Notes: generated by a model from the sequence alone, not told the origin. A DNA stretch of 64,000 bases from Cardinalis cardinalis (GCA_014549065.1 JACDOX010000300.1:371634-435633); one strand, 5' to 3'. Shown: positions 33,843-45,776, counted from the stretch's first letter. Numbers and translations are program-made.

Positions 33843-34611
33843 GTAATTTCATATGTCTCAGTCACTGCAGTTGGTGTATTGAAGGTGTTTAATCAATTTC
33901 TGTGTGTTTCTTTGTGATTTCCAGCCGGGCAAACAAGGGGGACACTGAGCCAAGGTCTGATTTCAGTTGATTTTTGTTGTTGTACTACTGGGTCAGGCAG
34001 AGATTTGTTTTTAAGCATGGACTATTCAGCCTTCAGCAAGGAAAAAATTGTCCCCATCACTCCGGTAGAGCAAGGGTACTAATTTTCACACATAATGTTG
34101 TACTTATTTTAATGAGTATTGTGTTGTTCGTTTCCTTCCATAATTTATACAGAAACATTTATGCCTCAAGGTGCCTTATTATCCGTTCTTGTGGCTCATA
34201 CGGTGCTTCCAAGCTTTCACAATCAACTTGTTGACAACCTTCCACACAGGAGAGAGAGGGAGCTCAGTGAGCAGTATTTTGGCTATTGCTAATTTTCAAT
34301 TAAATGTGAATGAATCCCCCAGATCACTGCAGATATTTTGCCAGGTACCTGGTGATGAGACCCAAAATTATGGACAGCAAAACTAACAAGTGCTCCATTA
34401 GTGCTCTTTGCCCAGGACAAGCAACAAAACAGGGGCCCCTCCTTNGTTTCCTGTCCCTGTTCTTATCCCACCCTGGCAAATGGGCTTGGGACACTCCAGC
34501 CATGGGCCCTGTGCAGTTGTTCCTCTCACAAAGTGGAGAATTCGCCCAGAATTCTGAACACTGAACTGAGTTTTCCAGTCTTATTCCCCATGAATCCATA
34601 ATTCTTTACTG

Positions 34612-34805
34612 TGAGGCTGAAGAGACCCTGGCACAGGGTGCCCAGAGCAGCTGGGGCTGCCCCTGGATCCCTGGAAATGTCCCAGGCCAGGCTGGACAGG
34701 GCTTGGTGCAGCCTGGGACAGTGGAAGGTGTCCCTGCCATGGCAGGGGTGGAATGGATGGGCTTTAAAGCCTTTTCCAAACAAAAACATTCTGTGGCTCT
34801 ATCAT
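34612..34805 (+). mobile_element. CR1 LINE 3' fragment
   Basis: CTGGCACAGGGTGCCCAGAG, TGGATCCCTGGAAATGTCCC, AGGCCAGGCTGGACAGGGCT and GGAAGGTGTCCCTGCCATGG, ending ACATTCTGTGGCTCTATC, give the sense CR1 3' region and a decayed terminal octamer. Confidence 0.87.
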
Positions 34806-37204
34806 TTTGAGCCAACATCAGTGTAGGGAAACAACAAGACTGTGGGGAATTTGGAGCAAGGTGAGTTTGATAGGAAAGAAAGAGACATCTACTATTTGTT
34901 GAGGCCACTCAGAGTAAAAAGGTGGAAATTGCTTTAATTGCTTTTTGTCTCCCAGGAAAGTGTATTTTGCAGCAAGAGAATGTCTTTTGGGATCCCCAGC
35001 CTGAGTCAGAGGCCTCTTTTCCTTCCTCTCTATGTACAGGGAGAATGTGTGTCTTTTATCTGAAGCCTTACAGGGAATCATCGGGGTTGGTACAGTGAGA
35101 TAAAGAATGTGGATCCCAACTGATGGCAGCTCAATTAAAAAAAGATCTGGTTCTATCAAGTGATAGCAGGTCTGTAAAAGTGTTTCTGGTTTGACATGAA
35201 GGAGCCAGAGCCGAACTTCATNAAATGCTGTTTAAAAAAAACACTANTAAAAAACCAGCCACCGCTTGCTGGGTGTATTTTGTCATGATATGAGACAGGA
35301 TTTGTCACCTCTGTGCTTGTTCTTTTGAGCTGCCAGGGGCTGGCAGCTCCTGTGGGAAGGAACTGCTCCACTGTGCTTTGCATAAGAGGTTCAGTGTCTG
35401 TCTTGTTGTAGAATCTATTTTTACAGGATTTTGGCTCAGAGCGTTCCTCAGCCCTGATTGTCTGGATTTAATGCAAAAGCTGCTATCTCTGCTGCAATCT
35501 TTAGCAACCAGTTGATATAACTATAGATCTGTGCTTGCAGTTTGTGGTATTGAGGTCCCACTGGCCCTGAGGAAAGGCTGGATGTATTTCTNATGCTCTA
35601 CATGTTGTCTGGACACACAAAGCTCACTCTGGAGAGTTTTTTANTTTGAATCAGTACAGGAACAAGGGAGAGAGGGGAGCAGCATAAAATAGGCAGGAGT
35701 AAATCACTAGCAAGTCACCTGCCTGATTATCTGCACTGTCAGAGATCTGAGATTTCATGTTGTTTCCCCAGCCAGACTCCCTGCTTTCCATCTCCAGGCA
35801 ATGCAGAACCTGAATAATTTAGAGCAACTATATTATTTCAAGTTTTATACTTTGACACATTCTTTTATCTTGGACTGTTTGACCTTCCTCTTTTCTTCAT
35901 TCATAACCTCTCTGTGGCAGAAGTCCAGCTCTTCATAAGTTTTTTTTCGTTCTGTTTTATTGGCCCCTAAATATTTTGTATTCTTCTGGCTGCAGAGAGT
36001 TCACTGTTGGACTCCATGGGCTTTGCTCAGGAAGGGGAGATGCAAAAGTGGAAATACAATGACATCAGACAGCCATTGATCTACCACCACTTAAGCACTG
36101 GTGCTAAGATGCATTCACTTTGATTTCTGAGTTTTGATCCTTGCTGACCAACCTGGACTGGTTTGTCANGAGGCCTCCACAATGGGGAACACAAAAGTAA
36201 AATAGATTTAAAGAAACATAGTCTGTCAAGCTGTGGAAAAGGTAGATAACAGTCAAAGACTGACAGCAAGGCCCCAGAGATTAGGTATGACTATGTAAGT
36301 GAAGCATCCTATGTGTCACTTCAAAAGGAAAGTAGCAATCTAAGTAACATATAAAACAAATAGACTTTTCTGTTAAAAAANCTCAAAATGACATTTTATC
36401 CTAGGTTTTTATAAGATAAGTCAGTAGTTTGAGGAATCACCAGAGGCTCTGAACNGTCTGACCTGCTGGGTGGTCAGTACTCAGGGTACACCTGCACAGG
36501 ACCCACCTGAAGAGGGGAAGGAGCTTCCACCCTAAGGGTGGTAGAAACAAGAGGAAGTTTCACTCCATCACCAGCTCAAAGCTGCATCTTATGCCTGTGA
36601 CACCTATTTCCAACCTTTAGGAATGTTATCTAGCTGCNCTGTGGGTTTGGAGTTGGAAATGTTTGGGAGGTGTGTAGGGCTTTCGTTTTTTGCTGGAGCT
36701 AACAATGTTTGGGAGAGCTCCTCAGGACAATCTGCAAAACACAACATGTTACAACAGCAACAAGCTCCTTAGTGCTTCTTCCTTTTTATCTCTGGGATGC
36801 CAAATGTTCTGAAGCCGAGTAACACAGAGTCCCCAGGCAGGTGAGAGGAGAGCCCTCTATTGCAAAAAACAGGCCTTTCTAAGCAGTTACCCTGTAATCT
36901 GTTACATCCCATTTAAGCACAACAAATGTAATTCAACCAACCACCATAAACCACCATGGGAGCATGTGGTGGTTCTATAACTTGTTTTTCTACCTCTAAT
37001 TCAGCTGAGTCACTTTCCCATAGCCCTTTGCTGCTTAGCTGAAGGCCAGAGCCATGAATTTATAAGGTTAATAAGGCCCTTGTTTTGTAAGTTTTTACCT
37101 ATATGCAACAGCCAAAGCTCTGCTACTCAGTCCCTTTAAAGCAAACATATTGTACATATGGCAGCAACTGACAGAAGCAGAGGACACAGTCTCAAGCTGC
37201 ACCN

Positions 37205-38040
37205 AAGGAAATATAGGTTGGATATTNGAAAAAAGATTTTTACAGAAAGAGTGATAAAGTTCTGGAATGGCTGCCCAGGGAGGTGGTGCCCTGGGTGTGT
37301 TTAACAAAGCCTGCATGTTCTCGGGGCTTCTGCTGCTCACAGTGACCCTGAGATGTGTCAGAAAGTCTCTTTTCCCAGCCCAGCNGTTGAAGAAGGAGTG
37401 AGAACTCTTCAGNTCTCNTTCTCAAGGTTGTTTATTNTTTCTTATCTATAAAATTATTTCTCCTGACCTGCCNAGGTCTGTTCAGCAGGTCAGACAGAGG
37501 CACTCTGATGCCCTCAGGGAGATGTTATCTTTTTATACTAAAAACTNCGTGTACAATGTTTACAATTACTTCCCAACACCTATCACCTGTGTTAGACAGT
37601 GACCTTCTACTCTAAACCAATCTNNAAGTGCCAACATCACAGGAGAAGATGGAGGCCAAGAAGAAGAAGGAGAAAGGCACACCCAGATTCCTCCATCTTG
37701 CCCTGAACCTCCATTCTAAAAACCCAAAAAATCTATTTATCACCCTGGGATAAATTCACTATCATTCTACTTAAACTCTTTTGACTTGTGATTCTTCACA
37801 TAAAGGCTGGTAATTGTTTTTCCATGGCTCAAGATCAAGGGCACAGGGGTCTTGGGCTCTGTGCCAAGGTCTCTGAGCCCCCTGGGCAGGGGATTGAGTC
37901 CTCCAGGACAGCCAGAGGAATTTNCTGGGTTCCAACAGGATGTGGCACTGGGAGCCAGNGTTNANTTGAGGTGTTGGGGCTGGGTTTGGCTCGATGATCT
38001 TGGAGGTCTCTTCCAAGGTGGTCATTCTGTGATTCTTGGA
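37205..38040 (+). mobile_element. CR1 LINE copy split by an LTR insertion
   Basis: The left part (37,205-37,315) has ATAAAGTTCTGGAATGGCTG and CCAGGGAGGTGGTGCCCTGG. The right part (37,935-38,040) has GATGTGGCACTGGGAGCC, GGCTCGATGATCTTGGAGGT and CATTCTGTGATTC. Joined, they follow the normal CR1 order without a gap, so the LTR between them inserted into an existing CR1. The CR1 3' end stops about 60 bp before the exon at 38,102. Confidence 0.8.
37316..37934 (-). mobile_element. Solo LTR, copy 1 of a three-copy family in this window
   Basis: This 619-bp segment is closely similar to 38,342-38,961 and 47,828-48,434. Its boundaries are set by the two halves of the CR1 it interrupts. On the - strand it has a TATA-like AGTATAAAAAG (near 37,540) and AATAAACAAC poly(A)-type signal (near 37,430), so it reads on -. 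It has no internal viral genes. The ends are TG...CA. No target duplication was recognised. Confidence 0.8.
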
Positions 38041-38101
38041 AGTGACCTGCAAGGCACTCAGGCTGTTTGTATCCTCGTNTCCCTCTCCCTGCCCTGCCCA
38101 G

Positions 38102-38275
38102 ACGCTGAACATTGTGACGCCGCGGGTGCGGCCGGAGGACTGCAGCATCGGGCTGCTGCCGCGCAACCACGACAAGAACCGCTGCATGGACGTGCTGCCC
38201 CTGGACCGCTGCCTGCCCTTCCTCATCTCCGTGGATGGAGAGTCCAGCAACTACATCAATGCTGCGCTCATGGAT
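38102..38275 (+). CDS. PTPRT: PTPRT exon: start of D2
   Basis: The exon is 174 nt, 58 codons, phase 0 on both sides. It encodes TLNIVTPRVRPEDCSIGLLP, then RNHDKNRCMDVLPLDRCLP and FLISVDGESSNYINAALMD. KNRCMD takes the place of the KNRY recognition motif, and NYINAA matches DYINAN of D1. Third positions are almost all G or C in the first half, in sharp contrast to neighbouring introns. D1 has two exons for the same region (14,389-14,476 and 22,112-22,188), so D2 lacks that intron. The exon is bracketed by same-orientation LTR copies ending 167 bp before it and starting 66 bp after it. Confidence 0.96.
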
Positions 38276-38341
38276 GTAAGCACTGCTCTGGCACACCCAG
38301 CACGGCCTGCCATGGGTTTATTCCCTCTCATGATGCTTTTC

Positions 38342-38961
38342 TGGTCTCGGGGCTTCTGCTGGTCAGAGTGACCCCGAGATGTGTTGGAAAGTCTTTTTTC
38401 TCAGCCTGGCTGTTGAAGAAGGAGTCAAAACTTCTGTTCTCCTTCTCAACGTTGTTTATTGTTTCTTATCGATAAAATTCTTTCTCTGGCCTGCTGAGGT
38501 CCACTCAGCAGGTCAGACAGAGGCACTCTGATGCCCTCAGGGAGATGTTATCTTTTTATACTAAAAATGATGTGTACATTATTTACCATAATTTCCCAAT
38601 ACCTATGCCCTGTGTTAGACAGTGAGCTTCTACTCTAGACCAATCCAAAAGTGCCACCATCACAGCAGAAGATGGAGGCCAAGAAGAAGAAGAAGGAGAA
38701 AGACTGGACACCCCCAGATTCCTCNATCTTGCCCCCTGAAGCCCCATTCTAAAACCCAAAAAATCTATTTTTCACTCCATGACAGACTAACTATTATTGT
38801 ACTTAGACTTTAGTGGCTTGCAGATCCTCATATAAGGTTGGTAATTTTTCCNTGGGTCATAATCAAAGCCACAGGTGTCTTGGGCTCTGTGCCAGGGTCT
38901 CTGAGCCCCCTGCCATGGGTTTGGGCAATCCAGGACAGCCAGNGGGATGTCCTGAATTCCA
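38342..38961 (-). mobile_element. Solo LTR, copy 2 of a three-copy family in this window
   Basis: At 620 bp it is essentially the same length as copy 1 and aligns with it end to end from TCTCGGGGCTTCTGCTG through CCCTCAGGGAGATGTTATCT to CCAGGACAGCCAG. It is in the same - strand orientation, and starts 66 bp after the first D2 exon. It is more diverged in the 3' third. The offset between the two copies is 1,026 bp. Confidence 0.8.
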
Positions 38962-39087
38962 ATATTCTGGGAGAATGGATCTAAAGAAAAAAAACTTACT
39001 TAGCTGTAGTTTCTGAGTCTGGTATCTCCAAATCGGGCAAAGCGCATGAATTTTCTCTTTGTCACCAAAATAACTCCTCCAGAGTAT

Positions 39088-39262
39088 GGTTATCCCAGGA
39101 AAGTGGTCACAGCACCAGCCTGGCAGAGTTCAAGAGGCTTTCAGACAATACTTTTGGGCACTTTTGGCGATGGTGCTGTGCAGGGCCAGGAGTTGGGCTC
39201 CATGATCCTTAAGGGTCCATTCCAACTCAGCATATTCTGTTACATGCTGTTATCCTGTGATC
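39088..39262 (+). mobile_element. CR1 LINE 3' fragment
   Basis: GTGGTCACAGCACCAGCCTG, GCAGAGTTCAAGAGGCTTTC, GCAGGGCCAGGAGTTGGGCT and TCCATTCCAACTCAGCATAT, ending ATTCTGTTA, form a CR1 subfamily tail in sense orientation, different in sequence from most other copies here. Confidence 0.85.
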
Positions 39263-41581
39263 ACACACCTTAGTACTGCACCAAATTGGTAGAAGATTTT
39301 TGCCAAAGGCATTCCTCATTGNGCAGTCTGAGGCTGGATCACAGAAAGGTAGATGCACAAAAAACTGGGGAGACAGCTCTTTCCATACATTGGTTTTGTA
39401 TCCATTGGGAAGAGAAATGTTTGCCAGGTCAGCTGTTTGACAAGGATAATTTGCAGTGTGGAGCGAGTGATTGATATGATCTTATGCAGTTAAGAATGTG
39501 GGAGTGCAGGGATCAAATGTGCAAAATATTTTCAGGCTAAAGGATGTGAGTTGAGCTGATGTGACTCTGTCCGAAGGCGTTTTCCCTCGCTTTGTTTATG
39601 GCCTGGAATCTCANAGCACGGGTCATTTGTGGAGGATGAATTATGTTGATGGCTTCTTTTTGCTGTGCTGCCTTTGGACACAGATGTCTTTAAAGCCACT
39701 AATTATTGCAGCTGGAGTATGTGTAAATATGATCCAGGGTGAAATGCCATCATTTTTTCCCTGGCAGCAGCAGGGTCTCTGTTTTTTAATTTTGTCTGTT
39801 CTTCAGTCTTTGGGAAACAGTGATACTCTTGCATTTAGGATATTCAGTCAAATGGTCACAGAATTTATTTTAGATTTTTTCAGCAAGATTGTGATGTTTT
39901 CATTGCAAACATGCCTAAGGAAACTTGGCTTTTTGAAGTGTGTGTTTAGTGGTTTTGCACATTTGCAGAAACACAACCCAGTCTTTGGTTTCTTAGGGAT
40001 TGGGAATGTGTGTACATTTCAGCCCTCGTTACCTCAAATCACTTTGCAAATATTTGGATCCTTCCCCACAAAATTCCAGTGAATTAATTTTTTTTTTAGT
40101 ACAAAGCAATTTTTCACCTGTCATTGAAATTCAGCCACTGTGATGTTCTCTGGCTCTCCTTTATCTTTCCATAAAGGATTCAGGAACTTTTGGGGACAAA
40201 AATAATCACAGGGGAACAGCCAGAATCCTACATTTTCATAGCTGTTCTTGCTGAGGTGTGAAGACTTGTACTGAACACNGACTTTTAGAGGACAACCTCC
40301 ATCCATCCCATATTGCCCTGAAAGGAGCAAAACTGTCNCTCACCCTCCTCTAAAACAATGGCACATAATCCTTAAAAAAAAGAGACTTAAGTTGTATCAT
40401 GAGTGAAGTCATGGAGAAGGGATGATAGATTTGTGTTTAATCCATAGGCTTTGGAGAAAAACATGAATTTATATGTCCATAACATCATCACTGCCCCACA
40501 ATCCCACACGTGTTCTCTTGCAGGAGCAATTCACACCTCTGTGTCACCTTCCCCTTGAAACAGGACAGTGAACCTGGTTCCTCACCTGTAGCAAGGAGCT
40601 GNGCAGGGTTTCTTTTTCTCCTAAAGGCAAACCCCACAGGCACATGTGACCTTCAGCCAAGAGTTTAGCTAGATTTGCTACTGGTACACCATGAAAAAAC
40701 CACAGCAGGAACATTCTGGTCTTTAATTNAGAGATAAACCTCAGTATTTTATTTGCCACTCTGCTGCCACCACTGGTCTGGTATTTCACAACTTTTGACC
40801 CATTCTGGTGTTTCTAGATGTGGAATGCAGAGTGGGGAAAAAGACAAAAATCCTTTCTAGATGAAAATTTCCCAAGAAATCATTTTGTTTTCCTTCTCTG
40901 TACATCACTTCCATCACCCTCCTCACACGTGCACATTCAGAAACCCCTTTTTCCCAGCATGGCCTGCCCACTTCCACCCACTTCTGCCTCACACAGAGGA
41001 GAAAAGGCAAACCCCCACGATGGGCAGCTTCATGCTTCAGGATTTTATTATTTCTTCTAAATCCAAAATTTTATTCCACTGGAGGGTTTTTTTGTGCTTT
41101 TCTGTTGTTTTGTTGGTTTTTTTTTTTAAACCCAGAATTAGTGTGCCTTTTGATTCAAGTCTGCTTCACAGATGTACAGCACAAAGGGCTGTGCAGTTTC
41201 CAGACTCATTTAAGCCCTGCCTGCCGTGGCTGGGAAACGATAAAGTTTTCTGCTTGTTGCCTTTCATGCCAAACATTCATTAACTCAGCCCTGCAGAGGT
41301 TGGGAGCACAGCTCCACCCCCTCGTGCTTAGGGAGACTGAGGTCAGGGGGCCTTTTTGAGGTGAAAGAATAACAGCANAAATTAAATGCCAATGTCACAG
41401 GCTCTGAATGCTGCCCCATAAAGGATGGCTGGGATCCAAACGTGCCACCTCTGTCACACTGCACCCCCAGGCAGCCCCAGCAGACAGGGCTAATCCCTTC
41501 TGGAGCTCCTCGAGGCCACTGCAGCACAAAGGAGAACATTTGCTTCCAGCTGTTTTCCTTCCAATTATTAATATTACTGAT

Positions 41582-41612
41582 AGTCGTAGTAGTAGTAGTA
41601 ATAGTAGAATTA
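41582..41612. repeat. Short imperfect trinucleotide repeat
   Basis: AGTCGTAGTAGTAGTAGTAA and following GTA/ATA-type triplets run about 30 bp. It is a minor intronic simple repeat. Confidence 0.7.
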
Positions 41613-41679
41613 GCATTATTTGCTGAGTCTCAAAATATAAATAATTGATTTGGGTAATCTCTGCTCTTGTGACACTTCT

Positions 41680-41830
41680 TTAATGAAATGTCTTTATTGG
41701 GAGCAAAAGAATCCCATTACGAGGCGTTCATTCATTGCGGGGCGATAACAAGGAGCAGGAGATGTGATTTGTATAATCTGGTTAAATGGCTCACACTGCC
41801 TCCCCACAGCCTCCCGGGTATAATATTCCT
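41680..41830. promoter_or_regulatory. Candidate conserved element upstream of a D2 exon
   Basis: A unique block has clustered CpGs (ACGAG, GCGTTC, TGCGGGGCGATAAC) and a SOX-like AACAAGG, inside a CpG-poor intron, 65-215 bp before the exon at 41,895. It has no coding frame or repeat signature. Constraint is inferred from composition; the role could be enhancer or splicing. Confidence 0.3.
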
Positions 41831-41894
41831 TTGAATAAAAGTTGATTGATTTTTTTTTTTTATTTTTTTTTAACTAATCTTACTCTTTTGTTAG

Positions 41895-42026
41895 AGCCAC
41901 AAGCAGCCTGCTGCCTTCATTGTCACCCAGCACCCCTTGCCCAACACCATCACAGATTTCTGGAGGCTGGTGTTTGATTACAACTGCTCCTCTGTGGTGA
42001 TGCTCAACGAGATGGATGCAGCACAG
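41895..42026 (+). CDS. PTPRT: PTPRT exon: D2 TQHPLP and FWRL region
   Basis: The exon is 132 nt, 44 codons, phase 0 on both sides. It encodes SHKQPAAFIVTQHPLPNT, then ITDFWRLVFDYNCSS and VVMLNEMDAAQ. It corresponds to two D1 exons together (37 + 98 = 135 nt, 23,136-23,172 and 24,447-24,544); D2 has no intron where D1 has its GC-AG intron. TQHPLP stands for TQGP of D1, and FWRLVFDYNC for FWRMIW. The donor is GTCAGT. The acceptor is a short TTGTTAG after a long T tract. Confidence 0.96.
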
Positions 42027-42246
42027 GTCAGTGGCTCTTCATTCCTGGCTCTTCATTCACTCCCTTCTCAAATCCAGGGGGTTTGCAGGGAGTCCCTGCT
42101 GCCATTTTATTGGGGTGGGTGCTCTCCCACCCCNGTACATAAATGAGGGGGAGCTGGAAAGTTGTAGGTGATGTTTTGGGGTTTTAATGGAGAATAAGTC
42201 CATATGCCTGGCTCTTTGTAAGCTAATTCTTATTGCAATTAACAGG

Positions 42247-42560
42247 GATCATAGAAGGGTTTGGATGGGAAGGGATCTTAAAGACCATGATACTTCAACC
42301 CCCTGCCATGGGCAGGGACACCTTNCACTATGCCAGGTTGCTCCAAGCCCCATCCANCCTGGCCTTGGACACTTNCAGGGGTGGGGCAGCCACAGCATCT
42401 CTGGGCACCCTGTACCAGGGCCTCACCATCTTCACAGGGAGGAATTTCTTCCTGATATCCCATCTAATCTGCCCTCCTTCAGCTTAATGCTATTCCCCTT
42501 TTTCCTATCACTCCACACCCTTCTGGAAAGTCCCCCTCCAGCCTTCCTGTAAGCCCCTTT
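42247..42560 (-). mobile_element. CR1 LINE 3' fragment
   Basis: The + strand starts ATCATAGAAGGGTTTGGATG, then GGCAGGGACACCTT, GCTCCAAGCCCCATCCA and TGGGCACCCTGTACCAGGGC, then TTCCTGATATCCCATCTAAT. This is the reverse complement of a CR1 3' end of about 300 bp, a relatively complete tail. Confidence 0.87.
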
Positions 42561-43889
42561 TATGTACTGGAAAGTTGCTATAAAGTCTCCTCATTTATTA
42601 TATAAATACTTTAATATAAAATTATGTAAAATATAGTTAAAAGTATCAACAAGTTTTATACACATACTTTATATATTACAGAATTACTTTGTGTTTGCAG
42701 GCCAAAATTTCCCTCCCAAACCCACTTTCTCCCCTTTCATATTTTTGTCTGTGTTTGGTTCAGGAAAATGCTCCCTACCACAGCCCCAGGGTGCTTCATG
42801 CTTGCCTTTTTCACATGGCATTTCCAGAAGAATAAAACTAAGAGAGNTGAAATAATTTGAAGGATCTTTCCCCTGAGATTTCCAGTATGATTCTGTAATA
42901 CTGAGAAATGTGCTTTGCACAGTTTGAGGATAATATAGTCCTTTTATCTCTTTTTGTTTTCCATTTTAATTCCATGTCTAAGTTGGGATTTGGCTACTGG
43001 ACACAGCATTATTTTCATCATTTGAGCTTGCCAGGGAGGAACTTTTGCCATTCCTTCTACCCTGGTGTTTCCAACCACCTTGCTGATGAGTGGCAGAGGA
43101 GAACAGCTTTCAAAAAGGTGTAATCATGCAATTTGTGTGGAGACTACATTTGGCATGGCTAATCCACCCATTAAAGCCCTTGTTCAATGAGAGGAGAGGA
43201 GCCTTCAACAGTTGGTACTTCATGAATTTGTTTTTCATTTTTCTCTTTCATTTTTCTTACCACACTTGCAGGCAGTGAATTGTTGTCTCTTTTTTGGATG
43301 GTGCCAAATTGGAGAAGCCAATCACCCCAGCCCATAAGGGGGTGTCCCACCAGGGGTACTNAGTGGGATCCCATTCCAGCCCCAGTGACAGCTCAGTTCA
43401 GCAGTGGGCTCTCCTGTGCCCTGCAGGGTCCCACCACTCTGTGAGGAACCAGAGGTTCTCTATATCTTCTGTTCTCCTCTTCCGTCTCCTTCATTCTGCA
43501 TCTTGGCATTGAATTCAGAGACAAGTTTCACTTTTTTTTCCTGACAGTTCAAAGCAAAACCCAGATTTTTCTGGAAATGACACGCTTTCTCACGCTCAGT
43601 TCTGGGAAAACACAAACCTTTCAGCCCCAGCCAGTGTTATTCTTGTGACTATCTTTTATAAAGCTTAGAATTTTTTTNGTAGCAAAGTTTTGCTGCTATG
43701 ATGTGGTCTGTAGGCACAGAAGAGGGGATTTGGCAGTGCATGAAGTCACTTTGACAGTTTCTGTAGCACGGTGTCACCTCCCTTGAGAGTGCAGCCAATG
43801 CCAGAACACCCAGGCGGCACTGGAAGTTAAGGAGNATTTGAAAGTTTGTATTTTATGAGCTACCAGGACACTGGGAGACAGTTTGATAT

Positions 43890-44345
43890 CACAGAATCAT
43901 TTGAGGTGGAAAAGACCTCTAAGGTGATTGAACCCAACTGTTACCTCAGCACTGCCAAGGCCACCACTTACCCATGCCCCCAAGTGCCACATCTACACGT
44001 CTTTTAAATCNCTCCAGGGACGGTGACNCCACCACTGCTCTGGGCAGCTGTTCCATTGCTTGACCACCCTTTCAGAGAAGAAATTTTCCTTAATATCCAA
44101 TCTAAGCTTCCCCTGGCACGGTTTGAAGCTGTTTCCTCTCATCCTGTCCCTTGTTCCTTGGGGATTTGTGCAGAGTGAGAGGGTTTCCCCCTGAGCCTCC
44201 TCTTCTCCAGGCTGAGCCCCTTTCCCAGCTCCCTCAGCTGCTCCTGGGGGCTCCAGACCCTTNCCCAGCTCTGCTGCCCTTCAGACCAGACACAACCATT
44301 GTGAGATTGAGTGGCCTCAAGNCGATCAATCCAGATCCCTCTGCA
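43890..44345 (-). mobile_element. CR1 LINE 3' fragment (longest in window)
   Basis: From ATCACAGAATCATTTGAGGT through GCCAAGGCCACCACTTACCC, CATCTACACGTCTTTTAAAT and TCCAGGGACGGTGA, then TTCCTTAATATCCAATCTAA and TTCTCCAGGCTGAGCCCCTT, the block reads as the antisense of avian CR1 for about 450 bp. The open frame across it is not a host gene. Confidence 0.92.
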
Positions 44346-45776
44346 GGTCCTTCCTACTCTCCAGCANATCATCAGATCCATTGTGGAGAGGATTCTATGG
44401 AAGAGAACTTGGCACTGTGCCTGCCCTGTCCTTGCATGACAGTGTTGTCATTTCCTGCCTGTTCATCAGTGCCTGATCCCAGGCTGTGCCCTGAGTGCAG
44501 GGAAAAGGGAAATAAAGCCCTGTGGAGGTCAGAGCACACAGCAGGAGGGGTGGCCATTCACAGACTGCTCTGGAAGAAGCAAATTCTCCATCCTAAGGAA
44601 AGATTTCCTTTTTTTTTTTGCTTTCCGCTGCACCTTGAGGTTGTTTGCCAAAGCTCCTGCTCGGCTCACATCTCCCTGCCTGAGGGACAGATGCTTTGAG
44701 AGGAGATCACTAGGCAGCTTGAAAGTCTGAAGGAAGAGTAAAGAAACCCTTCAAAGGACTTGCTTGTGTGGTCTTGGCTGGCTTGCTTAATCTTGAAAAA
44801 CTAACAAGGGCAAAGATGCATAAGATTGTGTGAATATCCCACCCAATTTCAATCCTATATGATCAAAGGAAGAACAGGAGTGCAGAATTAATGCAGCCAC
44901 ATGCACACGCTCCACGTTGTTGCTGGCAGTGATTGAACTTGAAAAGCTGGAGATCAAGTTCAAATGAGCATCTGGGGGTTTCAAAACGTGTACAAAATTA
45001 CACTTGAAAATAGGAAGGAAAAAAAAAAGCCACAAAGAAATACAATCTTAGCAGAAACTGCTAATGAGATCTCATGCAAAATATTTTTGCGCCATGATCT
45101 ATTTCCAGCTGGATTTAAAATCCTTAGATTGTAATTTGTGTGCACAGGGTGGTTTTGTCCTTTCAACTCAGTAATATCAGCACAAGAAAAAGACTCNCAG
45201 CCTGCTTCACAAGCTTCAGAGGTGCAGTTGTGGTTCACCCTGAAACCAGAGCTGCTCTTGTGCTCTCAGAGCAAACTCACTCTCCTTTCCCTGCTCACTG
45301 GTAGAGCCAGAAAATGAAAAAGTTCATCTTANAGAAAAAAAGAAATTCCAGTTTGTTTAAATTAAGATTAATTTTCTTGGTGCCTGTGCTGTTTCCTCAT
45401 TTTTACCAGATCTCTATGGTTCCTATTAAATTTATCTACAGACACTAATCTTTCAATGTTCCTGTTAAGTCTCTGCCTTTACAGAAGCTTCATTTGTCAG
45501 CCACCTTTTCTGCACCTCTAGACCCAGAATCCAATCACTTCCAAACTGTGTTCATACAAAAATAAAGAGGAAGAAAATTCCAGGCCCTGAAATACATTTC
45601 TTTTGTTTCTTCATATTCAGGATATAAAATGCTTTACCAAGCTAGAACGAGATCGTGCCTGAACAAAGCCACAATATACAAATTGGTGATGGATTTTGAG
45701 CTTGTTATAATCAAAAATTATTTGATATGTTAATAATTAAGATTTCTGTTTGGTTTTGTGTTTTTTTTTTTCCTAG

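Larger units (their letters stand above)
33843..38101 (+). other. PTPRT: PTPRT intron between D1 and D2
   Basis: This is a GT-AG intron of 4.3 kb (donor GTAATT, acceptor TCCCTGCCCTGCCCAG). It contains a CR1 tail (34,612-34,805) and, at its 3' end, a longer CR1 copy (from about 37,205 to 38,040) broken by a 619-bp LTR (37,316-37,934). The stretch 34,806-37,200 has nothing I recognise apart from AT-rich tracts. Confidence 0.8.
38276..41894 (+). other. PTPRT: PTPRT intron
   Basis: This is a GT-AG intron of 3.6 kb (donor GTAAGC, acceptor TTTTGTTAG). It contains an LTR copy (38,342-38,961), a CR1 tail (39,088-39,262), a GTA/GTAGTA-type triplet run (41,582-41,612) and a candidate conserved element (41,680-41,830). 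The ORF around 39,560-40,080 is not supported as a gene. Confidence 0.8.
42027..45776 (+). other. PTPRT: PTPRT intron
   Basis: This is a GT-AG intron of 3.75 kb (donor GTCAGT, acceptor TTTTTTTTTTTCCTAG). It contains two - strand CR1 copies (42,247-42,560 and 43,890-44,345) and an AT-rich block at 42,590-42,690. No gene was recognised; open frames near 44.2-44.7 kb are CR1-derived. Confidence 0.82.

Noticed and set aside
37852..38475. 207-residue open frame on + across the first D2 exon
   Set aside because: It reads the exon in the wrong frame and is otherwise LTR and CR1 sequence.
37316..38961. The two flanking LTRs as the 5' and 3' LTR of one provirus
   Set aside because: The sequence between them is a CR1 tail and a host exon, with no viral internal region.
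39561..40082. 173-residue open frame on +
   Set aside because: Hydrophobic translation of T-rich intron DNA, with no recognised family.
44151..44699. 182-residue open frame on +
   Set aside because: The first half is an antisense CR1 tail.
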